Source of the DNA: Ryuthela nishihirai
Taxonomy: Eukaryota; Arthropoda; Arachnida; Araneae; Heptathelidae
Length of the DNA: 64,000 nt
Assembly: GCA_038380435.1 (NCBI GenBank)
Contig: JAWZYU010000005.1
Coordinates: 33,254,001 to 33,318,000 of the forward strand
Direction of reading: 5' to 3'
The notes under the pieces are model-generated. The model worked only from the letters and a program-made list of their open reading frames with translations, was not told the origin of the DNA and made no database searches. Positions 44,401 to 55,326 of the stretch are shown here, piece by piece. How positions within the stretch are numbered: position 1 is the stretch's first letter; every line of letters begins with the position of its first letter. The translations under genes and the position numbers were made by a program.

Positions 44401-45125
44401 GTAGGCGGTTCTTATCTTAGTCGTTAGTGTTTCGCAAAATTCCCCGCCCTGCCCACCCACGGTCAGTAGGAGACACCGATGGCCTTGGAAAGGCCGCCAT
44501 CCGTCGGATGGGACGTTAAGCCGTGACCCCGTGTGCAGGAGAGCCATACCCTGTGCACGTTAAAGAACACGCTGGATGGCCTTGACGGGAAGCTATCATC
44601 TGTCTCCCAACAGCTGTTCCAGTGGGTCCCCTCCCCCAACCTTCTCTGAGCCTTCGGGGTCCTTGTGACCTGGCCATTTAGCCCATGGTGTGCAAAAAAG
44701 TGCCGCTCAGAGGTTAAAACAACCCAACCCAGTCGCTAGTGCGCCAAGTTCGGAAACCGATATTTCCCTGTTCCATTCCCCAGGATTCGTTCATTGAGAT
44801 TTTCTCAGCTAATCCTCACACTGTCCCAAGTAAAAAAAAAGGGGATACAGTTGGGTTAGAAAAGAGCACCGTCCATCGGATGAAATGTTAAACTTTGCCT
44901 CAGTGTCAAGGAGAGCCGTACCCTTGTGCACGTTAAAGAACACATTGGATGGTCTTGACGGGAGGATTCCATCTGTCTCTTATAGCTATCTAATGGATAC
45001 CTGTTCCCAAGATTCTTTAAGCCATTTGTGTTCTTCTGACCTGGCCACTGGGTATACGAAAAGTGCCACTCAGAAGTTAATTCTTTCCTCAGAAGTGTTC
45101 TTTACCCTTATTGCATTGCCATTTA
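44401..45125 (+). mobile_element. Old SINE-A split by head-less SINE-A
   Basis: The head is at 44401-44429 and continues at 44731-45125 to GTGCCACTCAGAAG. The split site AGTCG(T/C)TAGTG is duplicated around the insert. Confidence 0.8.
44430..44730 (+). mobile_element. Head-less SINE-A, nested
   Basis: Starts TTT-CGCAAAATTCCCC and ends CAACCCAACCC. Flanked by the 11-bp duplication AGTCG(T/C)TAGTG (44419-44429, 44731-44741). Confidence 0.9.
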
Positions 45126-45144
45126 GCTCAATGTAGAACGAAAG

Positions 45145-45518
45145 GTGTCTCAGTCGGTAGCGCGCCGGGCTCGTAATCTGTAGTTCCCAGGTTCGAGTCC
45201 CAGCTGGCTCAGCGTTGAGATTTATCTCCGCAAAGTTCCCCGCCCTGCACACGGTCAGTAGGAGACACCGATGGGCTTGGAAAGGCCGCCGTCCGTCGGA
45301 TGGGACGTTAAGCCGTGGCTCCTTGTGCGGGAGAGCCATACTCTATGCACGTTAAAGAACACGCTGGATGGCCTTGACGGGAGGCTACCATCTGTCTCCC
45401 AACAGCTCTTCCAGTGGGTCCCTCCCACAACCTTCTCTGAGCCTTCGGTGTCCTTGTGACCTGACCATTTAGCCCATGGTGTGCAAAAAAGTGCCGCTCA
45501 GAGGTTAAACAACCCAAC
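45145..45518 (+). mobile_element. SINE-A, lacking first bases
   Basis: Begins at GTGTCTCAGTCGG, missing the initial G-rich run. Flanked by a perfect 12-bp duplication GTAGAACGAAAG (45133-45144, 45519-45530). Confidence 0.94.
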
Positions 45519-45530
45519 GTAGAACGAAAG

Positions 45531-46256
45531 ATGCCCATGAGAATCCAAGAAGCCAATCCAACTCCCTGCACGCTAATTAACAATCGAAGAAAAAAAAAAT
45601 TTTTAATGTTACTGTATTTATTTTGATCGAGGGATCCAAAATATTTTTGTTTTACAATTTTTTTCTTCTCTCAAATTAGTTCATACAGTTACGAAATGCT
45701 TAGACAGATACTCATAAGATATTTGCATGTATATATATATAAAGGTCCTACAATGCCTTTGAATATCACGCTTTAGTTAGCAGTCCCTTTTCGATGTTGC
45801 GCTGACGATCATTAGAATCTCTTCATGTCAAACATTCCATTCAGACCATTCTGATTTATGCACAAGAGCTTCTTTCGGTTTCGTGCCAATCTGCGACCTC
45901 TTCCTTGTTAAGCTCTTAACATCCTCTTTATTCCTATTCTCGCTCCTGCTATTCCTAATTAACGGTTCCGTTTTCTCTCCATCCTCCGCCTTTTACCTTC
46001 ACCTCTCCATTCTGTAATTGCCTCTCATTCATTTCATAAACATCTTCAAACGGAACCTTTCTCCTCTCCACTCTATCAACCGCTTTTAATATGCACTCGT
46101 TGCTTGCTGTCTGCCGTGCCTTGTAGCATGGTGCAAACTTTAATGCTAAAGAATCAGTCTTGATTCAAATCCCTTTCCGATATATTTCAATAACCCAAAA
46201 CCACCATTTTAATCACTAATTATCGATCTATTTTAGATCATCTGTATGTGGTGGTG
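45531..46256. other. Unique spacer, pyrimidine-rich at 45870-46080
   Basis: No gene or repeat recognised; CT-rich stretches on the plus strand. Confidence 0.4.
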
Positions 46257-46640
46257 CCATTTAGCCCATGGTTTTGTACACCATGGGCTAAATGGCCAGG
46301 TCGCATGGACCCCGAAGGCTCAGAGAAGGTTGGGGGAGGGGACCCACTGGAACAGCTGTTGGGAGACAGATGGTAGCCTCCCGTCAAGGCCATCCAGCGT
46401 GTTCTTTAACGTGCACAGGGTATGGCTCTCCCGCACATGGTGCCACGGCTTAGCGGCCCATCCGACGGACGGCGGCCTTTCCAAGCCCATCGGTGTCCTC
46501 TACTGACCGTGGGCAGGGCGGGGAATTTTGCGAAGATAAATCTCAACGCTGACCCAGCTGGGAATCGAACCCACAACTCTCTAGATACATGACAGAGTGC
46601 ATCATTAAACCACGTATCAGACGCTAAGATCTTAGTGAAA
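46257..46640 (-). mobile_element. Chimeric SINE: SINE-A body with a different tRNA head
   Basis: The SINE-A body is normal to CAGCTGGGA at about 46563. Instead of its own head it then continues (minus sense) with GTGGTTTAATGATGCAC (A-box-like), CATGTATCTAGAGAG and GTGGGTTCGATTCCC (B box). The switch is at the shared B box. The other end is truncated and folded back: CCATTTAGCCCATGG at 46257-46271 pairs with 46281-46295. Confidence 0.75.
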
Positions 46641-46722
46641 GATTTATAGGTCTTATTCTGGAAGATTTTAGCGTCTGATGCGTGGTTTACTGTTTAGAGC
46701 GCTTTGGCATGTATCTAGAGAG
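46577..46722. repeat. Head-to-head pair of the alternative tRNA-like head
   Basis: CTCTCTAGATACATG at about 46577 and its complement ending at about 46722, together with CGTATCAGACGCTAAGATCTT and its near-complement, form an imperfect palindrome. Each arm is one copy of the new tRNA-like head, in opposite orientation. Confidence 0.75.
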
Positions 46723-47162
46723 CTACGGTTCTACAAACACTTCATTCTCGAAAAGTTTTTACAAATACTTCGTTCCTGGAAAGTTTCTTTTTACAAATAC
46801 TCCTTTTTCGAACAGTTTCTACAAATACTCCTTTTTCAAACAGTTTCTACAAACACTCCATTGTCGAAAATTTTCCTTCTACAAACACTTCATTCCTGAA
46901 AAGTTCCTACAAACACTTCATTCCTGAAATGTTCCTACAAACACTTCATTCCTGAAATGTTCCTACAAACACTTCATTCCTGAAATGTTCCTGCAAACAC
47001 TTCATTCCTGAAATGTTCCTACAAACACTTCATTCCTGAAATGTTCCTACAAACACTCCATTGTCGAAAATTTTCCTTCTACAAACACTTCATTCCTGAA
47101 AAGTTTCTACAAACACTTCATTCCTGAAATGTTCCTACAAACACTTCATTCCTGAAATGTTC

Positions 47163-47546
47163 GGGGCGGGGGTGGCTCAGTCGGTAGCGCGCCAGGCTCG
47201 TAATCTGTAGTTCCCAGGTTCGAGTCCCAGCTGGGTCAGCGTTGAGATTTTTCTCCGCAAAATTCCCCGCCCTGCCCACGGTCAGTAGGGGACACCGATG
47301 GGCTTGGAAAGGCCGCCGTCCGTCGGGTGGGACGTTAAGCCGTGGCCCCGTGTGCGGGAGAGCCATACCCTGTGCACGTTAAAGAACACACTGGATGGTT
47401 TTGACGGGAGGCTACCATCTGTCTCCCAACAGCTGTTCCAGTGGGTCCCCTCCCCCAACCTTCTCTGAGCCTTCGGGGTCCATGTGACCTGGGCTAAAGC
47501 CCATGGTGTGCAAAAAAAGTGTCGCTCAGAGGTAAAACAACCCAAC
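47163..47546 (+). mobile_element. SINE-A, full length, in minisatellite
   Basis: Complete. Flanked by CCTGAAATGTTC, which is also the satellite sequence, so duplication and array unit cannot be told apart. Confidence 0.93.
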
Positions 47547-47586
47547 CCTGAAATGTTCCTACAAACACTTCATTCCTGAAATGTTC

Positions 47587-47817
47587 CCCAGCTGGGTCAG
47601 CGTTGAGATTTATCTCAGCAAAATTCGCCCTGCCCACGGTCAGTAGGGGACACCGATGGGCTTGGAAAGGCCGCCGTCCGTCGGATGGGACGTTAAGCCG
47701 TGGCCCCGTGTGCGCGAGAGTCCCCCCAACCTTCTCTGAGCCTTCGAGGTCCTTGTGACCTGGCCATTTAGCCCACGGTGTGCAAAAAAGTGCCGCCCAG
47801 AGGTAAAACTACCCAAC
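47587..47817 (+). mobile_element. 5'-truncated SINE-A in minisatellite
   Basis: Begins CCCAGCTGGGTCAGCG, just past the B box. It is internally deleted between GTGTGCGCGAGAG and CCCCCCAACC. Flanked by CCTGAAATGTTC at the same unit position as the copy at 47163. Confidence 0.9.
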
Positions 47818-48010
47818 CCTGAAATGTTCCTACAAACACTTCATTCCTGAAATGTTCCTGCAAACACTCCATTCCTGAAATGTTCCTAAAAACACTTCAT
47901 TCCTGAAATGTTCCTACAAACACTCCATTGTCGAAAATTTTCCTTCTACAAACACTTCATTCCTGAAATGTTCCTGCAAACACTTCATTTCGAAAATTTC
48001 TTTCAACAAG

Positions 48011-48426
48011 CACTTTATTCCCCCTGACAACCCCTTTGTGAAATGTTGATATTTTAATACTACTGAAGCGACCAGTGAACATCCTGCACATTAATATTAG
48101 AAAAAGCACTCATTATGTCATTATAGTAAAATTCAAAAGATAAAAAAAAAATGAATTTCGAAACAAATTTCTCTTTGAAATCCGTGCTTACAATTGCTTT
48201 AAACTGAATACTTAAATGCCATCAATTTCTATTCACATTTTTCTCATAGCAAGAACGCTGCAACTGAAGAATTGAGTAACTTTCTGTTTAATCATTCCTT
48301 TCCACTTCTGAGTGAAAAATAAAACACAAAAAGAAGGCCACATACCTAGAGACAAATTCACCGTTTTTATTATTCTCCGGCTGGGCATGGACGCTTTCGG
48401 TTTAATAGCCTCAAGTAAATGCGATG
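48011..48426. other. AT-rich spacer
   Basis: Nothing recognised. Confidence 0.35.
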
Positions 48427-48438
48427 TATTTTGAGGGA

Positions 48439-48819
48439 TTGGGTTGTTTTACCTCTGAGCGGCACTTTTTTTTGCACACAATGGGCTAAATGGCCAGGTC
48501 ACATGGACCCCGAAGGCTCAGAGAAGGTTGGGGGAGGGGACCCACTGGAACAGCTGTTGGGAGACAGATGGTAGCCTCCCGTCAAGGCCATCCAGCGTGT
48601 TCTTTAACGTGCACAGGGTATGGCTCTCGCGCACACGGGGCCACGGCTTAACGTCCCATCCGACGGCCTTTATCAAGCCCATCGGTGTCCCCTACTGACC
48701 GTGGGCAGGGCGGGGAAATTTTGCGGAGATAAATCTCAACGCTGACCCAGCTGGGACTCGAACCTGGGAACTACAGATTACGAGACTGGCGCGCTACCGA
48801 CTGAGCTACCTCCGCCCCT
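48439..48819 (-). mobile_element. SINE-A, near full length
   Basis: A short deletion in CCGACGGCCTTTATC; otherwise complete. Flanked by a perfect 12-bp duplication TATTTTGAGGGA (48427-48438, 48820-48831). Confidence 0.95.
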
Positions 48820-48831
48820 TATTTTGAGGGA

Positions 48832-49596
48832 ACGGTTGATTTGCTTTTGTTCGGTTGAACAGCTGTAAATTGATGGTTCGTGGTCATAATTTATTAGTTA
48901 TGATCATTTTACCTTAAGAGAACAAAAAAATTGACCAAGTTAACGAACTATCGTTGTATTTTTTCCAGTCTTTCGATATTACTTCGAATTTCCATTAATG
49001 CATTTTGGTATTCCATACATTTTTGTAAATTTATGTGCTGTATTGTTCAGTTTATGACATCATTTAAATTCATGAAATGAAATAATAAAAGTAAGATTTA
49101 CAACTTTTCTTTTTTTCTCAGGGATCGTCTTTATCGTCTGGGCTTGAATAACGTCAATAAAAGTCGCTGTGACGTAAGTTGATTTGCATTTTCTATTTTC
49201 TTTGCTTTTTATTCCCTGATTTCGTCTTTTCCCTGCTGACGAAGAAAGGTAATACGATTGGAAATGAGGATTTTAATTCGGAATAAACGGGCGGTAAGCT
49301 GTTGGAAACCACGAGTCGAAGACAAAATTCTCTCTTGACTTTAATCTTTTTTTCAATCACTATTTATCCTGAACGCAATTTCAGAAAAACAGAACTGTAA
49401 TATTTTATGTTATTTCACAATTTCGTTATTGATATTCTGAATGTGTTTATTTTGTGAATGTCCTTTTTGTATCCAAAGTGGTAATATATTATTAAAATAA
49501 TATAAAACCTAAATTTGAATTTTTATGCTTAAAAATATCAGCAGAAATTAAGAGTAGTTCAAGTTTGATTTTAAGTATGCAGCTTCACCCGAGATG
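48832..49596. other. AT-rich spacer
   Basis: No gene or repeat recognised. Confidence 0.4.
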
Positions 49597-49982
49597 GGGG
49601 CGGGGGTGGCTCAGTCGGTAGCGCTCCAGACTCGTAATCTATAGTTCCTAGGTTCGAGTCCCAGGTGGGTCAGCGTTGAGACTTATCTCCGCAAAACTCC
49701 CCGCCCTGCCCACGGTCAGTAGGGGACACCGCTGGGTTTGGAAAGGGCGCCGTCCGTCGGATGGGACGTTAAGCCGTGGCCCCGTGTGTGGGAGAGCTAT
49801 ACCCTGTGCACGTTAAAGAACACGCTGGATGGCCTTGACGGGAGGCTACCATCTGTCTCCCAACAGCTGTTCCCGTGGGTCCCCTCCCGCAACCTTCTCT
49901 GAGCCTTCGGAGTCCTTGTGACCTGGCCATTTAGCCCATGGTGTGCAAAAAAGTGCCGCTCAGAGGTAAAACAACCCAACAA
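49597..49982 (+). mobile_element. SINE-A, full length
   Basis: Complete; flanks share only ACCC(G)AGAT, so the duplication is imperfect or eroded. Confidence 0.92.
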
Positions 49983-50457
49983 CCCAGAGATCAGCTTGCA
50001 AGTTCTCTCAGGTCATAGAAATGCTTCTTTTCGTACGCTGCACGTGAAAATTATCAACTCTTTGCTTCATCCGGAATTGAACTCGCCGAAATGCCAAGTG
50101 AGCCTGTTTGTGCTCTTAACCAAACACACACACACTCTCTTAGAATAGACTTTTGCAGTTTAGTTTGCTGCTGATACAAAAATTAAAATAATATGAACAA
50201 AATTTACGTTATAAAAGTCAGCAAATTTCTCATTGAAACTCAGTGGGTTTCTCGAACATCTCTCTCATCCCATCAAATACGATGGGTTAATAAAAAGTGG
50301 CTTTTAAACTCAAACTCGTCTTCTGTCATAGATAGAGACATGAATTTTGAAAGCAATGTGGAATGTTAGGGTAAAACTCGTAGAAGAAATTTGGGACTGA
50401 GGGGTCAATTATTTGCGAAGTTACGGTGTTGGGGAGGAGAGCTCGAAAAGTGTTGAA
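49983..50457. other. Unique spacer
   Basis: Nothing recognised. Confidence 0.35.
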
Positions 50458-50461
50458 TTAA

Positions 50462-50978
50462 CCCTTTCAGGACCATAAGGTTTCTAAGAGTAAATATTAG
50501 TATGTGACTGTTTATTTTAGTTTGTTTAGACGTAAAATAAATAAAAATCATAAGAAAATACATAACAATGTGTAGTTTTTTTGGAATTTTATGGGAAATA
50601 TTTTTCCCAATGGACTATAAAGGTAACACAAATTATAGTTAGGCTTATTATGCAATGTCTTTTATTTATTGGTTTATTAGAACAAAATGTTAACTAAAAT
50701 AATACAAAATTATGAAATAAAATTACTATACAAAATGATGTGCTAATTATGATATTCTGCGAAGCAATTTCTTTTGGTTGTGAAGCAAAGATGGACATTG
50801 CACAGATGCAACCTTATTGCAAAGATGGACATGGACTAAACGTTCCCATTTACGTAATTGCGTTCGGCATAAGTTCTATTTTGATATTCTGTATAAAAAA
50901 TGCAGATAAGGTTATAATTAAATACGACAATCACCAATTTTAAAATGGAGAAAAATGTTTCCCTTAGTCGTGAAAGGG
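50462..50978. mobile_element. piggyBac-type MITE
   Basis: TTAA precedes (50458-50461) and follows (50979-50982) the element. Termini are CCCTTTCAGGACCATAAGG and, on the complement, CCCTTTCACGACTAAGGG. TTAA duplication with CCCTTT ends is the piggyBac hallmark. At 517 bp without a transposase frame, it is non-autonomous. Confidence 0.8.
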
Positions 50979-50982
50979 TTAA

Positions 50983-51525
50983 AATCAGTAAACTATAAAA
51001 ATATGGGAAATAATTGTGTGACATTCGAAATCGGGTTCTATTACAGGTCGTTACTTGAATTTCGAAAACAATACGGAATGGTACAGGGAAACCCCGTGTC
51101 AGAAGGTAGGGTCAAATATTTGAGAAATTATGGGGCAATAGAAATTATCACGCTTTTGCAATACTCAGCCAAGTTGCGCGCGATTTTTTTTTATTTGAAA
51201 TAGTATTTGGATTTCTTTTTTGGGGGAAATATTAGCTAACTTTTAAGAGAGTATATCTTTATGAAAACCTAGCATACATACTCCTTCACTATTAACTGTA
51301 AAATCAATTCTAAAAGAAATAGCGTTTACAGGCGCGTATCCAGAATTTTCTTAGAGGTCGGGGGGTTAGAGTTGCTGAACTTAAGATTCATAGGAAGTAC
51401 TGAACTTAGGATGTGTTTAGAGAGGGGGGCTGAACTTAATTATTATCTAATAACCTTGATAGAACCTTAACACATCACACAGAGTGACGAAAATCCAAAA
51501 TTTCATTGATAGCTGATTAATGTTT
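50983..51525. other. AT-rich spacer
   Basis: CAGGCGCGTATCCAG near 51331 followed by a G-run may be the edge of another DNA element; otherwise unrecognised. Confidence 0.35.
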
Positions 51526-51537
51526 CATTTCATGTTT

Positions 51538-51926
51538 GGGCGGGGGTGGCTCAGTCGGTAGCGCGCCAGGCTCGTAATCTGCAGTTCCCAGGTTCGAGTC
51601 CCAGCTGGGTCAGCGTTGAGATTTATCTCCGCAAAATTCCCCGCCCTGCCCACGGTCAGTAGGGGACACCGATGGGCTTGAAAATGCCGCCGTCCGTCGG
51701 ATGGGACGTTAAGCCGTGGCCTCGTGTGTAGGAGAGCCATACCCTGTGCACGTTAAAGAACACGCTGGATGGCCTTGACGGGAGGCTACCATCTGTCTCC
51801 CAACAGCTGTTCCAGTGGGTCCCTTCCCCCAACCTTCTCTGAGACTTCGGGGTCCATGTGACCTGGCCATTTAGCCCATGGTGTGCAAAAAAGTGCCGCT
51901 CAGAGGTAAAACAATCCAACCCAACC
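51538..51926 (+). mobile_element. SINE-A, full length
   Basis: Flanked by a perfect 12-bp duplication CATTTCATGTTT (51526-51537, 51927-51938). Confidence 0.95.
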
Positions 51927-51938
51927 CATTTCATGTTT

Positions 51939-52402
51939 GTTCTTTTTCAGTTGCAGTTTAAAAATAAGAGATGGTCCACTCCCCATTTTCTATACCTTGA
52001 CAAACTACAACTGCTTTAGTATTTCTAGTCAAGTTCAGTTAATACGATCATGAATGTGAATAATTTCCAGCTTTCAAAGATTCAACATTTGGTGTGAACC
52101 TTAGCACATTAAGCAAGCACGCGCGCGCACACACCAGAACGTTTAGATCCTTATGACGAATTGGTTGGCGAGCGCAACCAATTCGTCATAAGGCGCATTT
52201 AAAATAATATAGGCGCATTTAAGGTTCTGTAAATTCTAACTGCATTGCAAGTTACTAATGTTGCACAAATTTAAATTATATTTCATAAAAACAAAGAAAA
52301 ATGATGATCCTACATTCCTTTCAATGTCAAGTCTGAAAATCTATAAACAACATTGATAAAAATTCCTTTAGCTTCACCTAAATGTGTTATGTGGAACATA
52401 TA
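51939..52402. other. Spacer with 19-bp-arm hairpin at 52149-52193
   Basis: CCTTATGACGAATTGGTTG and its exact complement flank GCGAGCG. Just upstream is an alternating CGCGCGCACACAC run (about 52120-52135), a Z-DNA-prone sequence. No gene recognised. Confidence 0.6.
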
Positions 52403-52628
52403 TACCGTATTTTTACAATATATAAAACGCACCCAAATTTCAGCACGGAAATTTTAGGAAAAAGACTTTTTGATATCTAAGGACTTAATGTTTACTCCTA
52501 CTACTGGAACATGATATTCAGTTGGATTCATTATTAGCCTAGGGAGACCCGCGACTTCGCATTGGGTGCAGGTTTTTTTTTTTGTCATTTTCTTTTTTGG
52601 AAAAAAAAAGTGCGTCCTACATGCCGTA
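52403..52628. mobile_element. Possible DNA-element relic with ACCGTATTTTT end
   Basis: TACCGTATTTTTACAATATA then AAACGCACCC at the left, and GTGCGTCCTACATGCCGTA at the right, are roughly inverted. They recall a widespread animal MITE type. Internal sequence is decayed. Confidence 0.4.
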
Positions 52629-53375
52629 AAGCTTGTTTCCATTTTACTTTATTGTGTTACTTTCAATATGAATATTATTTCTCCAATTTAATGCACATCA
52701 TAGGAAGGGAAGGCAAGAAATTAAGGATAGCAATTATATAACATAAAAGTTGCCGGAATTTACAAAGAAATTCCGTGAAACGTAAAGCAGAATCGGAAAT
52801 TGAATAATCTTAACTTACTCCCTGACTAGTGACACAATTTAAAAAAAAAAAAATTTCCCACTTACTAAAGATGAGGCATAAAAAAAAATCATTTCAACAC
52901 AGCAACTTCATCCTTTTAAGAAAAAATATTATATTAATGTTTCATATTAAAATATATCCATGATGACATTCTTGCGAAATTAACTCTTAATTTTATAAAT
53001 CTAGCAGGGATGCTTTCCCCCGAACTAATGCAGAAAACATTTTTAATTTATAATTCGTGTCGCACAGCATTCCTATAATAACGTCTTTTTGTGTGTGAAA
53101 CCTTCCCCTGTGATGTGTTTTACCTGTAAACATCAGAATCTCTTTCGTTTTAGCATTCTTCCTAACACCAAAATGAACGTTCTTAAATTTCATTTCTCCG
53201 CCAGCAACGATATTGTGTTTCGTGTAATTATACAAAACTTGAAGATCCTTCTAAATTCAGCAGAAATGGAGTTTCGTCTCTGAATCGTTGTGCATTATAT
53301 AAAACAGCCATCATCATTATCAGGGAAGATTATAATTGCGTTTCTCGCTAGACTGATCAAAATGATCCGTTTCGG
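52629..53375. other. AT-rich spacer
   Basis: No gene or repeat recognised. Confidence 0.35.
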
Positions 53376-53890
53376 AGAGTAGTTTGTTCCCACCTTACGG
53401 TATCCCACGCACAGTGCTTTCCCCCTATGACGTCACCGGCCACGCCCCTATGAAGTTACTGACCACGCCCTCTATGACGCCACTGACCATTCCCCGTATG
53501 ACATTACAGACCACGCCCCCTTGTTATTATTCATAATTAATAATTAATTTATAATTAATTAATCCCCCTTATTAAAAAAACCCTTCCCTTCCCCCCCTTT
53601 TTTTAACCCCTGGCGCCATCTGGTGACTATGAGTATTATTTTCGGAAAAAACCCCTATTTTAGCTCTAATTTCCCGACTTTTGACTCTCCCTTTATTAAA
53701 AATTTCTCCCCCCTTATTAAAAAAAACTCCCCCCTTAACCCCTGGCGCCATCTGGTGACTATGAGGAGTACTATTTTCGGAAAAACCCCTATTTTAGCTC
53801 TAATTTCCCGATTTTTCAGCCAACCCATCATTAAAGACCCCTGCTTGACCTACCTATATTTTAAGCCCCCCCTTAATCTCCGAATAAGTC
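53376..53890 (+). mobile_element. Family C element, second copy
   Basis: Shares with 11787-12681 the GAGTAGT(A/T)TGTTCCCA-like end, the CCCCTATGACGTCAC / CCACGCCCC block and two AACCCCTGGCGCCATCTGG modules 132 bp apart. ATTAAAGACCCCTG and CCTATATTTTAAGCCCC follow. No opposing arm is obvious within 500 bp. Confidence 0.75.
53611..53758 (-). promoter_or_regulatory. Two CTCF-like motifs in family C copy
   Basis: TCACCAGATGGCGCCA on the minus strand at 53611-53626 and 53743-53758, identical to the sites in the element at 12 kb. Confidence 0.4.
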
Positions 53891-54941
53891 TCTTACCAAC
53901 TAAACTTTGGGTGGCAACGATCGGATGATGCAAGTCTCAGAATAATTGCATGGGTGGCAATCTCACGCAGAAAGGGATGATACAAGTCTCTAAATAATTG
54001 CAAAACTTTCGATAGCAGTCACTCACAGAAAATCAACTCCCAAAGTTGTATTACCCATTTTTATTCCTTATTAATTAAACACTCATTAAACCCCCACCCC
54101 CTCCCCTTTATTAAACCCCTTTATCAAAAGTTCACTCTATTAAAACTTCACCAAACTCCTTTGGTGTCCACGTTCATCTGAAATTTGCCAAGTCCCGCTA
54201 AACTTTGGGTGGCAACCCCTCGCTGGATGGTTGATGCAATCCTTGAACTAGGTCCCCGTATTTTGCGAGTTCGACCTTCACTAGAAGAAGGACTATCCCG
54301 CAGTAACTGTTTTAAAAGACTGTCCCACAGAAAATACAATTGGGTAAAAAAATTAATAAAAGGAGTAAATTTTTTCGTAATTATGAAATGATATTGAGGT
54401 GTAATATGGTCTGTAGGGGTGACATATAAGACCCGCTTTAGAACACGCTACAGACGTTCGGTACCTCACCCCGGACCACGTTTTATTAACGGATCACTCT
54501 CAGCAGTGAAAAAATTTCCGGAGTCTCTGGTTGCTAAATCTCTCGAGCTGCCATTAGCACTTCCTGGGTGATCCGAAGTATAAACTTCTTCTCTTCCGAG
54601 TAGTGAAGAAAAAGAAGCTGCAGCCCCAGGGTAGTAAGTGGCCCCTTGGGACCGTTTAAGGAGCCCGCATGCAAAATCTCCGTCACGTTAGTCATTTATT
54701 CTTTTCTTAGTTTTTACCTCCTCTTCTGTATTCTTCTAATCCATTCATTCCTCTTGCTCAATTCTTACTGATTTATCAAAACACTTTCGTTTTAAACTTT
54801 CTTTAGTACAAATGCGGAATTAAAAGATATTAAACAGAACTTCAAACTATCGAAATATTCAGGCTCGTGAGCATTAACATTCGATCTTTTTATGTGGCAG
54901 ATCGAAGCATGAGACAAGGGAGATGTGTGAATTAGAAAATT
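53891..54941. other. Spacer with short duplicated blocks
   Basis: CTAAACTTTGGGTGGCAAC occurs at about 53902 and 54198, and GATGATGCAAGTCTC / GATGATACAAGTCTC about 55 bp apart. This may be an extension of family C. 54470-54670 is less AT-rich and unrecognised. Confidence 0.45.
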
Positions 54942-54954
54942 CTATCACTCTGTG

Positions 54955-55313
54955 GGGGCGGGGGATGGCGCAGTCGGTAGCCTTCCAGGTTCGAGTCCCA
55001 GCTGTGCTGGCGTTGAATTTATCTCCGCAAAACTCTTCGCCTTGCGTACGGTCAGTAGGGGACCCAATGGGCTTGCAAAAGTCGCCGTCCATCAAATGGG
55101 ACGTTAAACCGCGGTTCGCATGTGAGAGAGCCATTCCTGTGCACGTTAAAGAACATGCTGTGTGGTCTTAACGGGAGGGTACCATCTGGCTCCCAACAGC
55201 TGTTCCAATGGGTCCCCTCTCCCAACCATCTCTGAGCCTTCGGGGCCCTTGTGACCTGGCCATTTAGCCCATTGTGTGCAAAAAAGTGACACTCAGAGGT
55301 AAAACAACCTAGC
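54955..55313 (+). mobile_element. SINE-A with deletion in anticodon region
   Basis: The head jumps from GTCGGTAGC to CTTCCAGGTTCGAG. Flanked by a perfect 13-bp duplication CTATCACTCTGTG (54942-54954, 55314-55326). Confidence 0.93.
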
Positions 55314-55326
55314 CTATCACTCTGTG

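Larger units (their letters stand above)
46735..48010. repeat. 28-bp minisatellite interrupted by two SINE-A copies
   Basis: The unit GTTCCTACAAACACTTCATT plus CCTGAAAT repeats every 28 bp, with diverged units at the left end and variants containing TTGTCGAAAATTTTCC. SINE-A copies interrupt it at 47163 and 47587. Confidence 0.93.

Noticed and set aside
50740..51203. ORFs within and beside the piggyBac-type MITE
   Set aside because: They lie inside a TTAA-bounded non-autonomous element or cross its edge, with no transposase motif.
54410..54680. Possible rRNA-derived fragment because of GGATCACTCTC
   Set aside because: The surrounding bases do not follow 5.8S or other rRNA sequence; the similarity is one short word.
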